Part shown: piece by piece, positions 43,187-51,927 of the stretch | How the letters are laid out: every line of letters begins with the position of its first letter | Position numbering within the stretch: position 1 is the stretch's first letter | Source: Plantibacter auratus | Lineage (GTDB): Bacteria > Actinomycetota > Actinomycetes > Actinomycetales > Microbacteriaceae | Reading direction: 5' to 3' | NCBI RefSeq assembly: GCF_050587365.1 | Contig: NZ_JBOBFV010000003.1 | Coordinates: forward strand, 430,619 to 494,618 | DNA length: 64,000 bases | Notes under the pieces: model-generated | Database searches by the model: none | Seen by the model: only the letters and a program-made list of their open reading frames with translations | What the model was told of the DNA's origin: nothing | Program-made: the position numbers and the translations under genes

Positions 43187-43968
43187 GCGTCCACCCCGAC
43201 CGTCTCGACGCGGACGCCGGTCGCGAGGAGGGTGTCGAGGGTCGGTTCGTCGACGCCCTGATGCACCACCGCCACCTCGAGACGAGCGGCCGGGACGGAG
43301 GCCGCGAGGCCGTCTGCGCCGAACGTCGCCGGGTCGCCCAGGAGGATCGTCGTGGAGGCCAGCTCGACCGCCGACGCGACGACCGCCGCCTCCTCCGGCG
43401 AGGCGTGGAGCAGTCGGCCGTCCGCGGAGACACCGAGCGCCTCGACGACCGCGACGTCGAGGCGGAGACCGGCGAGCTGCTCGCGCGCCCAGGCGCCGGT
43501 GAGGACGCCGCGCCCGTCCGCCGTCCCGCCGACGAGGTGGACGACGGCCGATTCATCGGCAGCGGCCGCGGCCAACGCCACCGGCACCGAGCCGGTCACG
43601 ATGACGGTCCCGGCGGTCGTGGCGAGACCCGCGGCGAGCGCCTCGCAGGCCGAGCCCGCGCCGAGGAAGACCGCTGAACCCGGGTCGACCAGGGTCAGCG
43701 CTTGCGCCGCGAGCGCACCGGACACCCCGGAGTCCTGGCCCGGGTCGAGGTCGGTACGCACCGCCCCGCCGTGCGCGCGTCGGAGGCGTCCGTCGAGTTC
43801 GAGGACGCGGAGGTCGCGCCGGATCGTCTCCTCGGTCACGCCGAGGTCCACTGCGAGCACGCCGACCTCGACCCGCCCGTCCTGGTCGAGTCGGGTGAGG
43901 ATCTCCCGACGCCGGTCGTCCACCGGGCTGGACGTGGCCGTCCCGCGCCCGCCGACGGACGCGCTCAT
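43183..43968 (-). CDS. DeoR-family regulator inside the catabolic operon
   Basis: A 261-residue repressor: winged helix (about 18-72; LGVTEETIRRDLRVLELDGRL) and the phosphosugar-sensing C-terminal domain (about 85-255). The first 15 residues are a polar extension. The gene lies between the FGGY kinase and the PfkB kinase with 4-bp overlaps at both ends, so it is expressed with its likely targets; a negative feedback loop is implied. A second DeoR regulator is divergent at 45687. Confidence 0.9.
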   Translation of the reverse strand: MSASVGGRGTATSSPVDDRRREILTRLDQDGRVEVGVLAVDLGVTEETIRRDLRVLELDGRLRRAHGGAVRTDLDPGQDSGVSGALAAQALTLVDPGSAVFLGAGSACEALAAGLATTAGTVIVTGSVPVALAAAAADESAVVHLVGGTADGRGVLTGAWAREQLAGLRLDVAVVEALGVSADGRLLHASPEEAAVVASAVELASTTILLGDPATFGADGLAASVPAARLEVAVVHQGVDEPTLDTLLATGVRVETVGVDA

Positions 43969-45554
43969 CGTTCCACCCCGGCACGGTCGTCGCGTTCGGA
44001 CGCCGGACCGTCGGGGCTCGACTCCTCGGCCCGCCGTCGCCACCAGGGGCCGATGGCCTCGACGAGCTCGTCGAACGCGGTTCCGACCCCGGCCCAGTAC
44101 GCGGCCGAGGCGTCCGTCGGCAGGACGGCGGGTGCGTGTCGGACGACGTCGCGCTGGGCCTGTTCCACCGACGGCAGGAGTCCGGCGGCGACCCCGGCGA
44201 CGATCGCGGCACCCAGGGCTCCGGCCTCCTCGGAGTCGACGACCGTCACGGGTGCTCGTAGCGCGTTGGCCACGAGTTGTACGTACAGCGGTGACCGCGC
44301 GAGGCCGCCGCCGAGGACGATCGGCTCGTCCCACCGGAACCGTTCGCCGAGCGCACGGGTGTGCCAGCGGTGCATGAGCACGATGCCCTCGAGGGCTCCG
44401 CGCAGGACGTGTGCCCGGGTGTGCCAGTCGCGGACGCCGGTGAGGGTGGCCGAGGCTTCGGCACCGAGCGGCGAGTCCGATTGGAAGGGCAGGACGAGCG
44501 GCACCTGCTCCTCCGGAGGGAGTGCTGCGGCCTCGGCGATCAGCGCGTCGCGGCCGGTGGCGTCGGTCACGCCCAGGAGCCGCAGCGTCCAGTCGAAGGA
44601 GGGCGATGCCGTCGCCGAGGTCGACATCGCGATCCGCAGGTCCGGGGTGATCGAGAGGCGGGACTGCCACCGCGGGTCCACGTCGGGCTGGGTCGTCGTC
44701 ACGCCGTTGGTGCTGAACGAGCCGGCCACGAGGGCGAGCCGCCCGGGGACGAGCGCTCCCATGCCGATCGAGGAGGCCTGCACGTCGTGGAGCCCCGAGA
44801 CGACCGGTGTCCCGGCGACGAGGCCCGTGACCGCGGCGGCCTCCGGCAGCACCGACCCGACGATCGTGCCGCTCGGGTTGATCGGCGGCAGCAGACGGAG
44901 CAGTTCGGCGGGCAGGCCGTAGGCGTCGAGGACCTCGGCGCTCCAGGTGGCGGTCCCGACGTCCAGGAAGGAGGCGCAGGCGTCGGAGTAGTCGGTGGAG
45001 ATCTCGCCGGTGAGCCGCAGGCGGACCACGTCCTTGCAGAAGAGCATCGCGTCTGCCTGCTCGACACGCTCCGGGTCGTGGCGGAGCAACCAGCGGAGGA
45101 GGTTGCCGGCGGCGCCCGGCGTCGGCAGCTGTCCGGAGCGTTCGAGCACCACGCGCAGCCGGTCCGGATCGGAGGCGAGTTCGGCGGCCTCGACGTGCGC
45201 CCGGGAGTCCATCGCCGTGATGGCCGGTCCGACCGGCGCTCCCGCGGCGGTCACGAGGTGCAGGCCGTCGCCGTGGCCGGTGATCCCGACGGCGGCGACC
45301 AGGGTCGGGTCGACACCCGAGGTCGCCATCACCTCCGACACCGCATCGGCGACCGCGGCCCACAGGGCGTCCTGCGACCGCTCGGCGTGCCGGGCGACCG
45401 GGCGGTCGACGGGGCTCGCGCGCCGTGCGACCGCGACCGGCAGCAACCGCTCGTCGTGCAGGACGGCCTTGACGGCGGTCTGCCCGACGTCGATCCCGAG
45501 CAGGAACCGCGACCCCGACTCGTGGGGTGCGCTGTGCGGCCCGTGCTCAGCCAT
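43965..45554 (-). CDS. FGGY-family carbohydrate kinase 3 (xylulokinase-like)
   Basis: A 529-residue sugar kinase. The first phosphate loop LLGIDVGQTAVKAVLHD, the sugar-binding region AVGITGHGDGLHLV, GLHDVQASSIGMG, SFDWTLRLLGVTD and EPIVLGGGLARSPLYVQL place it among xylulose- and related ketose/polyol kinases. A GGAAGG site lies 6 nt before the ATG at 45554. It is the first gene of the operon continuing through DeoR, PfkB, rhamnulokinase-like, aldolase and SDR genes, each with a 4-bp overlap. Confidence 0.86.
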   Translation of the reverse strand: MAEHGPHSAPHESGSRFLLGIDVGQTAVKAVLHDERLLPVAVARRASPVDRPVARHAERSQDALWAAVADAVSEVMATSGVDPTLVAAVGITGHGDGLHLVTAAGAPVGPAITAMDSRAHVEAAELASDPDRLRVVLERSGQLPTPGAAGNLLRWLLRHDPERVEQADAMLFCKDVVRLRLTGEISTDYSDACASFLDVGTATWSAEVLDAYGLPAELLRLLPPINPSGTIVGSVLPEAAAVTGLVAGTPVVSGLHDVQASSIGMGALVPGRLALVAGSFSTNGVTTTQPDVDPRWQSRLSITPDLRIAMSTSATASPSFDWTLRLLGVTDATGRDALIAEAAALPPEEQVPLVLPFQSDSPLGAEASATLTGVRDWHTRAHVLRGALEGIVLMHRWHTRALGERFRWDEPIVLGGGLARSPLYVQLVANALRAPVTVVDSEEAGALGAAIVAGVAAGLLPSVEQAQRDVVRHAPAVLPTDASAAYWAGVGTAFDELVEAIGPWWRRRAEESSPDGPASERDDRAGVER

Positions 45555-45631
45555 CGGCGGCCTTCCGTTCGTCGTCATCGTCGTTGTCGGGTGCGCCCGA
45601 TCATGTTGATCTTTGCACCGATCCCACCGAA

Positions 45632-45658
45632 TCGGAAGGGATATCGGACAGATTCGGA
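45632..45658. promoter_or_regulatory. Candidate DeoR operator in the divergent gap
   Basis: TCGGA occurs three times at 10-12 bp steps (45632-45658 region), overlaid by the inverted pair CCGAATC/GATTCGG. Helically phased direct repeats are typical of DeoR-family sites. It lies between the FGGY kinase 3 operon and the plus-strand DeoR gene. Confidence 0.45.
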
Positions 45659-45686
45659 TACGCTGGCCAGACCGGACGGAGCAGTC

Positions 45687-46457
45687 ATGTACCCAGCAGA
45701 GCGTCACGCCGCGATCCTCGCGGGTGCCCGCGACGGCGACGGCGCCCTGTCGGTCGCCGAGCTGAGCAGCCGACTCGGCGTCACGCCGGAGACCATCCGT
45801 CGCGACCTCGCGGTGCTCGAGCGACAGGGGCTCATCCGCCGCCACCACGGTGGCGCGGTCCTCGCCCGGCGACCCGCGTTCGAGCCCAGCCTCCAACGAC
45901 GCCGCGAGGGCGAGCGCATCGAGCGCGCCGCCGTCGCCCGGCTCGTCGTCGAGCAGCTCCCCGAGGAAGGAGTCGTCCTCCTCGACTCCGGTGCAATGAC
46001 CCTCGAGGTCGCCGCGCTCCTCCCCCACGCCAGCCGACTCCTCGTGGTGACGAACAGCCTGCCGATCGTCGCCCTGCTCGGTGGCCGGCCGCGACTCACC
46101 GTGCTCGCCCTGCCCGGGCGGGTCCGCGCCGTCACGCAGGCGACCGTCGGCGCGTGGACCGTCGAACGGCTGTCGGGGCTCCACGCCGACGTCGCCGTCC
46201 TCGGCGCCAACGGGGTGGGGCTCACCTCGGGCGCCACGACGACGCTGCCGGAGGAGGCCGAGGTGAAGCGGGCGATGCTCGGTATCTCCCGACGACGCAT
46301 CCTCGCCGTCACCGCCGCGAAGTTCGGCACCACCTCGTTCCACCGGGCCGCGGGGCTCGACGAGTTTGACCAGATCGTGACCGACGACGGCCTCGACCCG
46401 GACACCGTCGACGCGCTCGCCGACAGCGGTCCCGAACTGCTGCTGGCCGCCACCTGA
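45687..46457 (+). CDS. DeoR-family regulator, divergent
   Basis: A 256-residue repressor with winged helix (residues 5-57; LSSRLGVTPETIRRDLAVLERQGLIRRHHGGAV is split across the recognition helix and wing) and a C-terminal ligand domain with LLDSGAMTLEVAALL and VLGANGVGLTSGATT. A GGAG site precedes the ATG. It is followed on the same strand by the GatY-type aldolase 55 bp later, so it probably controls both its own unit and the divergent kinase operon. Confidence 0.9.
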   Translation: MYPAERHAAILAGARDGDGALSVAELSSRLGVTPETIRRDLAVLERQGLIRRHHGGAVLARRPAFEPSLQRRREGERIERAAVARLVVEQLPEEGVVLLDSGAMTLEVAALLPHASRLLVVTNSLPIVALLGGRPRLTVLALPGRVRAVTQATVGAWTVERLSGLHADVAVLGANGVGLTSGATTTLPEEAEVKRAMLGISRRRILAVTAAKFGTTSFHRAAGLDEFDQIVTDDGLDPDTVDALADSGPELLLAAT

Positions 46458-46512
46458 CCATCCCCACCGGCACCGGGTCGATCGTCCCGAGTGCACCCCG
46501 AGAGGAACCACC

Positions 46513-47331
46513 ATGACGCTCGTCTCCACCGCCGCGCTCCTCGACGCGCAGCGCGCCGTGCTCGCCTTCAACGTCATCCAGCTCGAACACGGCGAGGCCA
46601 TCCTCCGCGGCGCGGAGCTCGCGGGCCGGGGCGTCATCCTGCAGGTGTCCGAGAACGCGGCGAAGTACCACGGCGGCCTCGCGCCGATCGGGCTCGCGAG
46701 CCTGGAGCTCGCCCGCGGGACGGACACCGCGACGGCCGTGCACCTCGACCACGCCGAGGACGAGACGCTCGTCGAGGAGGCGGTCCGGCTCGGGTTCACC
46801 TCGGTCATGTTCGATGCGGCGACCCTGCCCGACGAGGAGAACCGAGAGCGCACCGCAGCGGTCGCCCGCGCAGCTCAGGCGCAGGGCGTGTGGGTCGAGG
46901 CCGAACTGGGGGCGATCGGCGGGAAGGGCGGCGCACACACGCCCGGCGTCCGGACCGACCCCGGTGAGGCCGTGGCGTTCGTCGCCGGCACCGGCGTCGA
47001 CGGCCTCGCGGTCGCGGTCGGCAGCTCGCACGCGATGACCTCCCGGAGCGCGACCCTCGACTTCGGCCTCATCCGCGAACTCGCGGCAGCCGTCCCCGTC
47101 CCGCTCGTCCTGCACGGTTCGAGCGGCGTGAGCGACGAGGACCTCGTGCGGGCGGTGGACGCGGGCATGCGCAAGATCAACATCTCGACCCACATCAACG
47201 GCGTCTTCACCCGAGCCGTCCGTGAGCGCCTCGACGAGGACCCGTCACTCGTCGACCCGCGGAAGTATCTCGGCCCGGCCCGCGACGCCGTCGCCGCCGA
47301 GGTCGCGCGGCTCCTCACCCTCGTCGCATAG
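46513..47331 (+). CDS. Class II (zinc) ketose-bisphosphate aldolase, GatY/KbaY type
   Basis: A 272-residue metal-dependent aldolase. Signature segments are AFNVIQLEHGEAIL, the zinc-ligand region VHLDHAEDETLVEEA, VGSSHAMTS with a second His, LHGSSGVSDEDL with a third, and the phosphate loop GMRKINISTHI. It is nearer to tagatose-bisphosphate aldolase (GatY/KbaY) than to glycolytic Fba by length and by the LHGSSGV segment. It would cleave the bisphosphate made by the PfkB kinase (inference). A GAGG site lies 7 nt before the ATG. Confidence 0.87.
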   Translation: MTLVSTAALLDAQRAVLAFNVIQLEHGEAILRGAELAGRGVILQVSENAAKYHGGLAPIGLASLELARGTDTATAVHLDHAEDETLVEEAVRLGFTSVMFDAATLPDEENRERTAAVARAAQAQGVWVEAELGAIGGKGGAHTPGVRTDPGEAVAFVAGTGVDGLAVAVGSSHAMTSRSATLDFGLIRELAAAVPVPLVLHGSSGVSDEDLVRAVDAGMRKINISTHINGVFTRAVRERLDEDPSLVDPRKYLGPARDAVAAEVARLLTLVA

Positions 47332-47366
47332 GACTCGTCGCAGACCCGACCGTCGGATGATGTCGT

Positions 47367-47666
47367 TCACAACCAGTGGACGATGTCCGGGTCGAGGCAG
47401 ACCTCGCCGAGGCCCTCGGTGGTGGTGACGCCGTCCGCGAACCGGATCACCACGGCCCGTCCCTCCATACGCACGTGCTCGGCCCGGAGCCCGAGTCGGA
47501 ACGGGACGTCGGTCGACGCGGTGACCGCACGGCTCGCGCGTTCGGGGACCGTGATGACCAGGCGGTGGGCTCGCCCCGCTGCATCGACGACCTCGGCCTC
47601 GATCCGTCCCGGAGCATCGTCGGACAGCCGGCGCACCGCGGTCGCCGCGACGATCACCTGGGTCAT
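47367..47666 (-). CDS. Conserved-looking small protein of unknown function
   Basis: Ninety-nine residues, MTQVIVAATAVRRLSDDAPG onward, with alternating hydrophobic/charged strands suggesting a small beta protein and ending in LDPDIVHWL. No signal peptide, membrane helix, Cys cluster or known motif. Codon use matches its neighbours (GC at third positions), which supports it being real. It is convergent with the aldolase gene (35-bp gap) and lies downstream of the ABC importer operon terminator. I do not recognise it. Confidence 0.5.
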   Translation of the reverse strand: MTQVIVAATAVRRLSDDAPGRIEAEVVDAAGRAHRLVITVPERASRAVTASTDVPFRLGLRAEHVRMEGRAVVIRFADGVTTTEGLGEVCLDPDIVHWL

Positions 47667-47723
47667 GTCGCGATTCTCGCACCCCGTGGAGGGTGGCGTC
47701 GAGGCGGAGCTGCCGGACGCAGC

Positions 47724-47760
47724 GCGACGGCGCCGGAGCTCGAAGCTCCGACGCCGTCGC
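47724..47760 (-). terminator. Terminator of the ABC importer operon
   Basis: Stem 47724-47740 pairs with 47744-47760 (16 pairs with one mismatch, 3-nt loop), 29 bp after the substrate-binding protein stop. Confidence 0.8.
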
Positions 47761-47789
47761 GGTCTGGTGGTGCGAGGTGGCCTGAGGGC

Positions 47790-48785
47790 CTAGCCGCACT
47801 TGGACTGGTAGACGGCATCCTTCGCGTCGCCGTCGACGTTGTCCTTGGTGATGATGGTGAAGCCGGTCTCGATCTTGGCCTCGACCTTGTCACCGTTCAG
47901 TGCGGCGATCGCCTGGGCGACGCCGTCCTTGCCGATGGTGGCCGGCTCCTGAGCGACGAGCGCCTGGACGGTGCCCTCCTTCAGCTGCTTGACCTGGGCG
48001 GGACCCGCGTCGAACCCGACGATGGTGACCGAGTCCTCCTTGCCGGCCTGCTTGACACCGGTCGCGGAACCTTCGGCCGCGAACAGGTTCACTGCGAAGA
48101 TGCCCACGATGTCGGGGTCCTTCTGGAGCGCCGCGGTCACGATCTCAGCAGCCGTGGACGGCTCGTTGTGGCTGTACTGCACGCCGAGGTCGGTGAACTT
48201 GTCATCGCCCTTCACCGCTTCCTGGAAGCCCTCGGCACGGGCGTCCGTGGTCGAGATGCCGGGGTCGACCGAGACCACGAGGACCTTCCCGCCCTCGGGG
48301 TGCGCTTCCTTGATCGCGTCGAACGCCGCAGCGCCGCCGCCCTTGTTGTCGCTCGAGATCTGCGAGACCGCGAACGACGGGTCGTCGACGGTGGTGTCGA
48401 CGAGGACGACCTTGATGCCCGCGTCGGCCGCAGCCTTCAGCGGGGCCTCCATGGCCTTCACGTCGGTCGGAGCGACGAGGATCGCATCCGGCTTCGAGGC
48501 GACGACCGAGTCGACGAGCGGCTTCTGCAGCGTCGGGTCGAACTTCTCCGGACCCTGGGTCGTGACCGTCGCGCCGGCATCCTTCGCCGCCGATTCGATA
48601 CCGCACTGCATCGAGATGTAGAACTCGTCGCCTGCGACGCCCTGGATGAACGCGATCTTGTAGCCGTCGGAACCTGCGCCTGCGCTGCTGCCGCCCGAGC
48701 TCGCGCCGCCGGAACAACCGGTGAGCATGAGGCCTGCCGACGCGCCGAGCGCGAGGACTCCGAGAACTGACTTCTTCCACTTCAT
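47790..48785 (-). CDS. Sugar ABC transporter substrate-binding lipoprotein (ribose/RbsB type)
   Basis: A 331-residue lipoprotein: signal peptide with lipobox MLTGC (Cys24), Gly/Ser-rich linker, then a two-lobed periplasmic-binding domain starting YKIAFIQGVAGDEFYISM and including ADAGIKVVLVDTTVDDP, SSDNKGGGAAAFDAI and VTIVGFDAGPAQV. This is the type I fold of ribose, xylose, fructose and autoinducer-2 binders. It captures the sugar outside the cell for the adjoining permease and ATPase. It is the last gene of the operon, unusual since binding proteins are often first. Confidence 0.92.
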   Translation of the reverse strand: MKWKKSVLGVLALGASAGLMLTGCSGGASSGGSSAGAGSDGYKIAFIQGVAGDEFYISMQCGIESAAKDAGATVTTQGPEKFDPTLQKPLVDSVVASKPDAILVAPTDVKAMEAPLKAAADAGIKVVLVDTTVDDPSFAVSQISSDNKGGGAAAFDAIKEAHPEGGKVLVVSVDPGISTTDARAEGFQEAVKGDDKFTDLGVQYSHNEPSTAAEIVTAALQKDPDIVGIFAVNLFAAEGSATGVKQAGKEDSVTIVGFDAGPAQVKQLKEGTVQALVAQEPATIGKDGVAQAIAALNGDKVEAKIETGFTIITKDNVDGDAKDAVYQSKCG

Positions 48786-48858
48786 TGTGATTACCCGTTT
48801 CTCTTGAACTGCTGGACTACTGGGATGGTGCGGGGGGGGTGTTGATCTGTGTAAGGGG

Positions 48859-49944
48859 TTATTTCTTCTTCCTGCTGACGAGGGCTCGCCAGAAGCTCGT
48901 GGACCCACCGCGGGCTGCGGAGGAACGGCGGACCTGGTCGACGTAGACGGCCAGGATGAGGACGGCGCCGACCGCGACCTGCTGCCAGAAGGGCTGCACG
49001 CCGGTGATGACGAAGCCGTTCTGGAGGACGGCGGGGATGAACAGACCGACGACGGTGCCGAAGATCGTCCCGTAGCCGCCGAAGAGCGAGGTGCCACCGA
49101 TGACGACCGCGGCGATGACGTTCAGGTTCGTCTGCGACTGACCGGCGATCGCGGTGGTGCCGAACTGCGACAGCGACAGGATGCCGGCGAGACCAGCGAG
49201 GCCTCCGGAGATCGCGTAGATGCGGATGAGGTGACGGTCGACCTTCACGCCGACGCGTCGTGCCGCCTCCTCGCTCGAGCCGACCGCGTAGGTGTACAGG
49301 CCGAACTTCGTCTTGTGGAGGACGAGCGCACCGATGATGACGACGACGAGGGCGATGACCGAGATGATCGGAACCGCGCCGAAGATGTTGCCGTACCCGA
49401 TCGAGTCGGTGAGGACCGACGGCACCTCGCGGATGTCGACACCGCCGGTGAGGATTTGGGCGAGGCCGAGCGCCATGCCGAGGCTACCGAGGGTGACGAT
49501 CAGCGGCGGCACCTTCGCCTTGGAGATGAGGATGCCGTTGAACGTGCCCCAGAGGATGCCGACGCCGATCGAGACGATGATGCCGACGATCGCGGTCCCC
49601 CAGTCGTCGCCGCCCATGGCCCGCATCGTCGTCGCGGACACGACGCCCGAGAAGACGAGGACGGATCCGATCGAGAGGTCGATGCCGGAGGTGATGATGA
49701 CGTAGGTCATGCCGACGCCGAGCACCGCAAGGATCGAGGCGTTCTGCACGACGAGCCGCAGGTTGGACAGCTGCGCGAAGGTGTCGGGCGCGATCGCGGA
49801 GAAGATCGCGATGACGACGAGGAGGACAATGAAGATCTGGAAGGCCTGGGCCTTGAAGAGCTTCCTGATCGGGGTCTCCCGATCCTTGGCCGTCTCGATG
49901 GCGGTCGTCTCCGGCCCCATCTCGGCCTGCTTCACCGCGCTCAT
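48859..49944 (-). CDS. Sugar ABC transporter permease (RbsC type)
   Basis: A 361-residue membrane protein of the BPD-transp-2 family with about ten hydrophobic segments. Segments typical of ribose-type permeases are present: VVQNASILAVLGVGMTYVII, TSGIDLSIGSVLVFSGVV, GTFNGILISKAKVPPLIVTL, NLNVIAAVVIGGTSLFGGYG and GTVVGLFIPAVLQNGFVI. A basic tail ends in SRKKK. It probably homodimerises. The start overlaps the ATPase stop by 4 bp. Confidence 0.93.
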   Translation of the reverse strand: MSAVKQAEMGPETTAIETAKDRETPIRKLFKAQAFQIFIVLLVVIAIFSAIAPDTFAQLSNLRLVVQNASILAVLGVGMTYVIITSGIDLSIGSVLVFSGVVSATTMRAMGGDDWGTAIVGIIVSIGVGILWGTFNGILISKAKVPPLIVTLGSLGMALGLAQILTGGVDIREVPSVLTDSIGYGNIFGAVPIISVIALVVVIIGALVLHKTKFGLYTYAVGSSEEAARRVGVKVDRHLIRIYAISGGLAGLAGILSLSQFGTTAIAGQSQTNLNVIAAVVIGGTSLFGGYGTIFGTVVGLFIPAVLQNGFVITGVQPFWQQVAVGAVLILAVYVDQVRRSSAARGGSTSFWRALVSRKKK

Positions 49945-50702
49945 GCGACGTTCCTCGTGCTGGCACCGGTCATGAGACCGACGAGTTCTTCCATGTTCGT
50001 GTCCTTCGTATCGACCGTCGCCGCGCGGTGGCCGAGCCGCAGCACCTGCACGCGGTCGGACACCTCCATGACGTGCGGCATCGAGTGGCTGATGAAGACG
50101 ACCGCGATGCCCTTGTCGCGCACCCGGCGGATCGTCTCGAGCACGTTCTTCGTCTGGCGGACGCCGAGGGCGGCCGTCGGTTCGTCGAGGAAGACGACCT
50201 TGTTGGCCCAGTGCACCGCGCGGGCGATGGCGATCGCCTGGCGCTGCCCACCGGACATCGCGCCCACCGGGTCGGTGAGTGAGCGGACGGTCGCGCCGAG
50301 TTCGTCGAAGGCGTGCCGCGACTGCTTGCTCATCTCCTTGATGTTCATGAGGCCGAGCAGCCCGCCGAGGCCGGGCCGCATGATCTCACGGCCGAGGTAG
50401 ACGTTCTGTACAGGGTCGAGGTGGGGCGCGAGGGCGAGGTCCTGATAGACCGTCTCGATGCCGAGCGCGCTCGACTGCATGGGCGAGGTGAGGGTGATCG
50501 GTTCGCCTTCGAACTTGATCACGCCGCTGTCGACCGCGAGGTTGCCGGAGAGTGCCTTGACCAGGGTGGACTTGCCCGCCCCGTTGTCGCCGATGAGGGC
50601 GGTGACCTCGCCGGGGTAGACCTCGAAGTCCGCTTCGTCGAGGGCGCGGACGTGCCCGAACTGCCGGGTGAGGCCTCTGGCCTCCAAGACGGGAGTCGTC
50701 AT
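49941..50702 (-). CDS. Sugar ABC transporter ATP-binding protein, single-domain
   Basis: A 253-residue ATPase with Walker A GDNGAGKST, Q-loop ETVYQDLAL, signature MSGGQRQAIAIARA, Walker B VVFLDEPTAAL and H-loop VFISHSM. Ribose/xylose systems usually have a duplicated ATPase of about 500 residues; this one has one domain and must pair as a homodimer, like the fructose system FrcA of rhizobia (family knowledge). A GGAAAGGA tract lies upstream of the ATG at 50702. Confidence 0.92.
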   Translation of the reverse strand: MTTPVLEARGLTRQFGHVRALDEADFEVYPGEVTALIGDNGAGKSTLVKALSGNLAVDSGVIKFEGEPITLTSPMQSSALGIETVYQDLALAPHLDPVQNVYLGREIMRPGLGGLLGLMNIKEMSKQSRHAFDELGATVRSLTDPVGAMSGGQRQAIAIARAVHWANKVVFLDEPTAALGVRQTKNVLETIRRVRDKGIAVVFISHSMPHVMEVSDRVQVLRLGHRAATVDTKDTNMEELVGLMTGASTRNVA

Positions 50703-50832
50703 GTCGTTCTCGTTCCTTTCCAGCCGGCCCCGGTGGACGGGTCCGGCGTGTGGTGGCTGTCGTACCGCCGTTCGGGGCGGTGGTGTGGGGTGAGCTGCTG
50801 CGCGATCGTGGGTCCTGCGTCGAGGGGTGGCG

Positions 50833-51927
50833 TCATCGGATGTCTCCCGATGCGAGGGTCGCCGGCCAGCCCGCACCGGGTCCGGCGGCGAGCACGGTGG
50901 CCGAGCCGCTGACGGTCCAGGGTCCGAACCCGGCCGGGACGGCGTAGACCTCTCCGGCGGAGAACTCGACGGCCTCGGCGCCGGTCTCAGAGACCAGTGC
51001 GCCTGCGCCGGTGAACGCGAGGGCCACCGAGAAGCCGGCGTCCACGGGTGCGCTGCCATCGGTGCCGGGCGTCACGGCGAAGAGCTGGAAGTACGGGTCG
51101 GCGGCCGCGGGCAACAGCGACACCGGCGCGTCCGTCCGGGCGTCGAGGTCGTGCAGCACGACGAGGTGTTCGATCTCGGACTGCGGGAGTGCCGTCGTCG
51201 ACACCGCGCCCATCACGGTCTCGAATCCGAGGCCGAGGTGGGACTCGTCGCGCGTCGAGGTCGTGACCGACCACTCGAGGAGGATGGAGAGGTCGGTCGG
51301 TTCCTGCACCTCCGCGAGGAAGATGCCGCCGTCGATCGCGTGGGCCGTGCCGGCCGGGACGAGGATGCCCATGCCGCGCTCGACGACGATCCGGTTCATG
51401 TGCGACAGCATCCACTCGCTGTCCTGGGCGTCACGACGACGGTCGAGTTCGTCGGGGTCCACGTCCTCGCTCCATCCGAGGTGGACGGCCGAACCGGGCT
51501 CGGCGTCGAGGATGAACCAGGCCTCCGTCTTGCCGTAGGCGCAGTCGAGGTGGGAGGCGGCGAACGCCCGATCCGGGTGCACGTGGACGGGGAGCCGCTG
51601 ACGCGCGTCGAGCAGCTTGACGAGGATGCCGGTGTCGGCGGCGTGGGTGCCGTGGTCCGGTCCCGCTCCGGTCCAGTGCGCGGGGTCGGCCGCGACGAGG
51701 TCGCGGAGGAGGACGCCGTCGACGGTGCGGGCGAGGCCGATGGCGCCGCCGGGCTCCTGGTCGGCGCGGCTCACGGTCGCCCCGAGCCACTCCTCCGGCT
51801 GGAACTCGCTCTGCTGTTCGATGCCGCGCAGGCCGGCGATGCGGTCGCCGCCGCGGTAGAAGTGCTCGATGAGGTTCGGCGCGAGTCGCGTCGGCTGGGC
51901 GAGCCTCGTGGGCTGGGTCGTGCTCAT
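50833..51927 (-). CDS. manA: Mannose-6-phosphate isomerase-like enzyme (type I, cupin)
   Basis: A 364-residue zinc cupin of the type I phosphomannose isomerase family. Core motifs are LVKLLDARQRLPVHVHPDRAFA (metal His pair), YGKTEAWFILDAEPGSAVHLGW (Lys and metal-binding Glu) and GILVPAGTAHAIDGG (His). It would isomerise an aldose 6-phosphate to the ketose. Near the N-terminus QPTRLA is repeated twice in tandem, from an 18-bp duplication. Its ATG overlaps the stop of the LacI gene, and it precedes the importer genes, so it is expressed as part of one sugar operon. The exact substrate may not be mannose. Confidence 0.8.
   Translation of the reverse strand: MSTTQPTRLAQPTRLAPNLIEHFYRGGDRIAGLRGIEQQSEFQPEEWLGATVSRADQEPGGAIGLARTVDGVLLRDLVAADPAHWTGAGPDHGTHAADTGILVKLLDARQRLPVHVHPDRAFAASHLDCAYGKTEAWFILDAEPGSAVHLGWSEDVDPDELDRRRDAQDSEWMLSHMNRIVVERGMGILVPAGTAHAIDGGIFLAEVQEPTDLSILLEWSVTTSTRDESHLGLGFETVMGAVSTTALPQSEIEHLVVLHDLDARTDAPVSLLPAAADPYFQLFAVTPGTDGSAPVDAGFSVALAFTGAGALVSETGAEAVEFSAGEVYAVPAGFGPWTVSGSATVLAAGPGAGWPATLASGDIR

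Noticed and set aside
45555..46853. Minus-strand extension of FGGY kinase 3 to 962 codons
   Set aside because: It is antisense to the DeoR and aldolase genes; the kinase starts at 45554 after a GGAAGG site.
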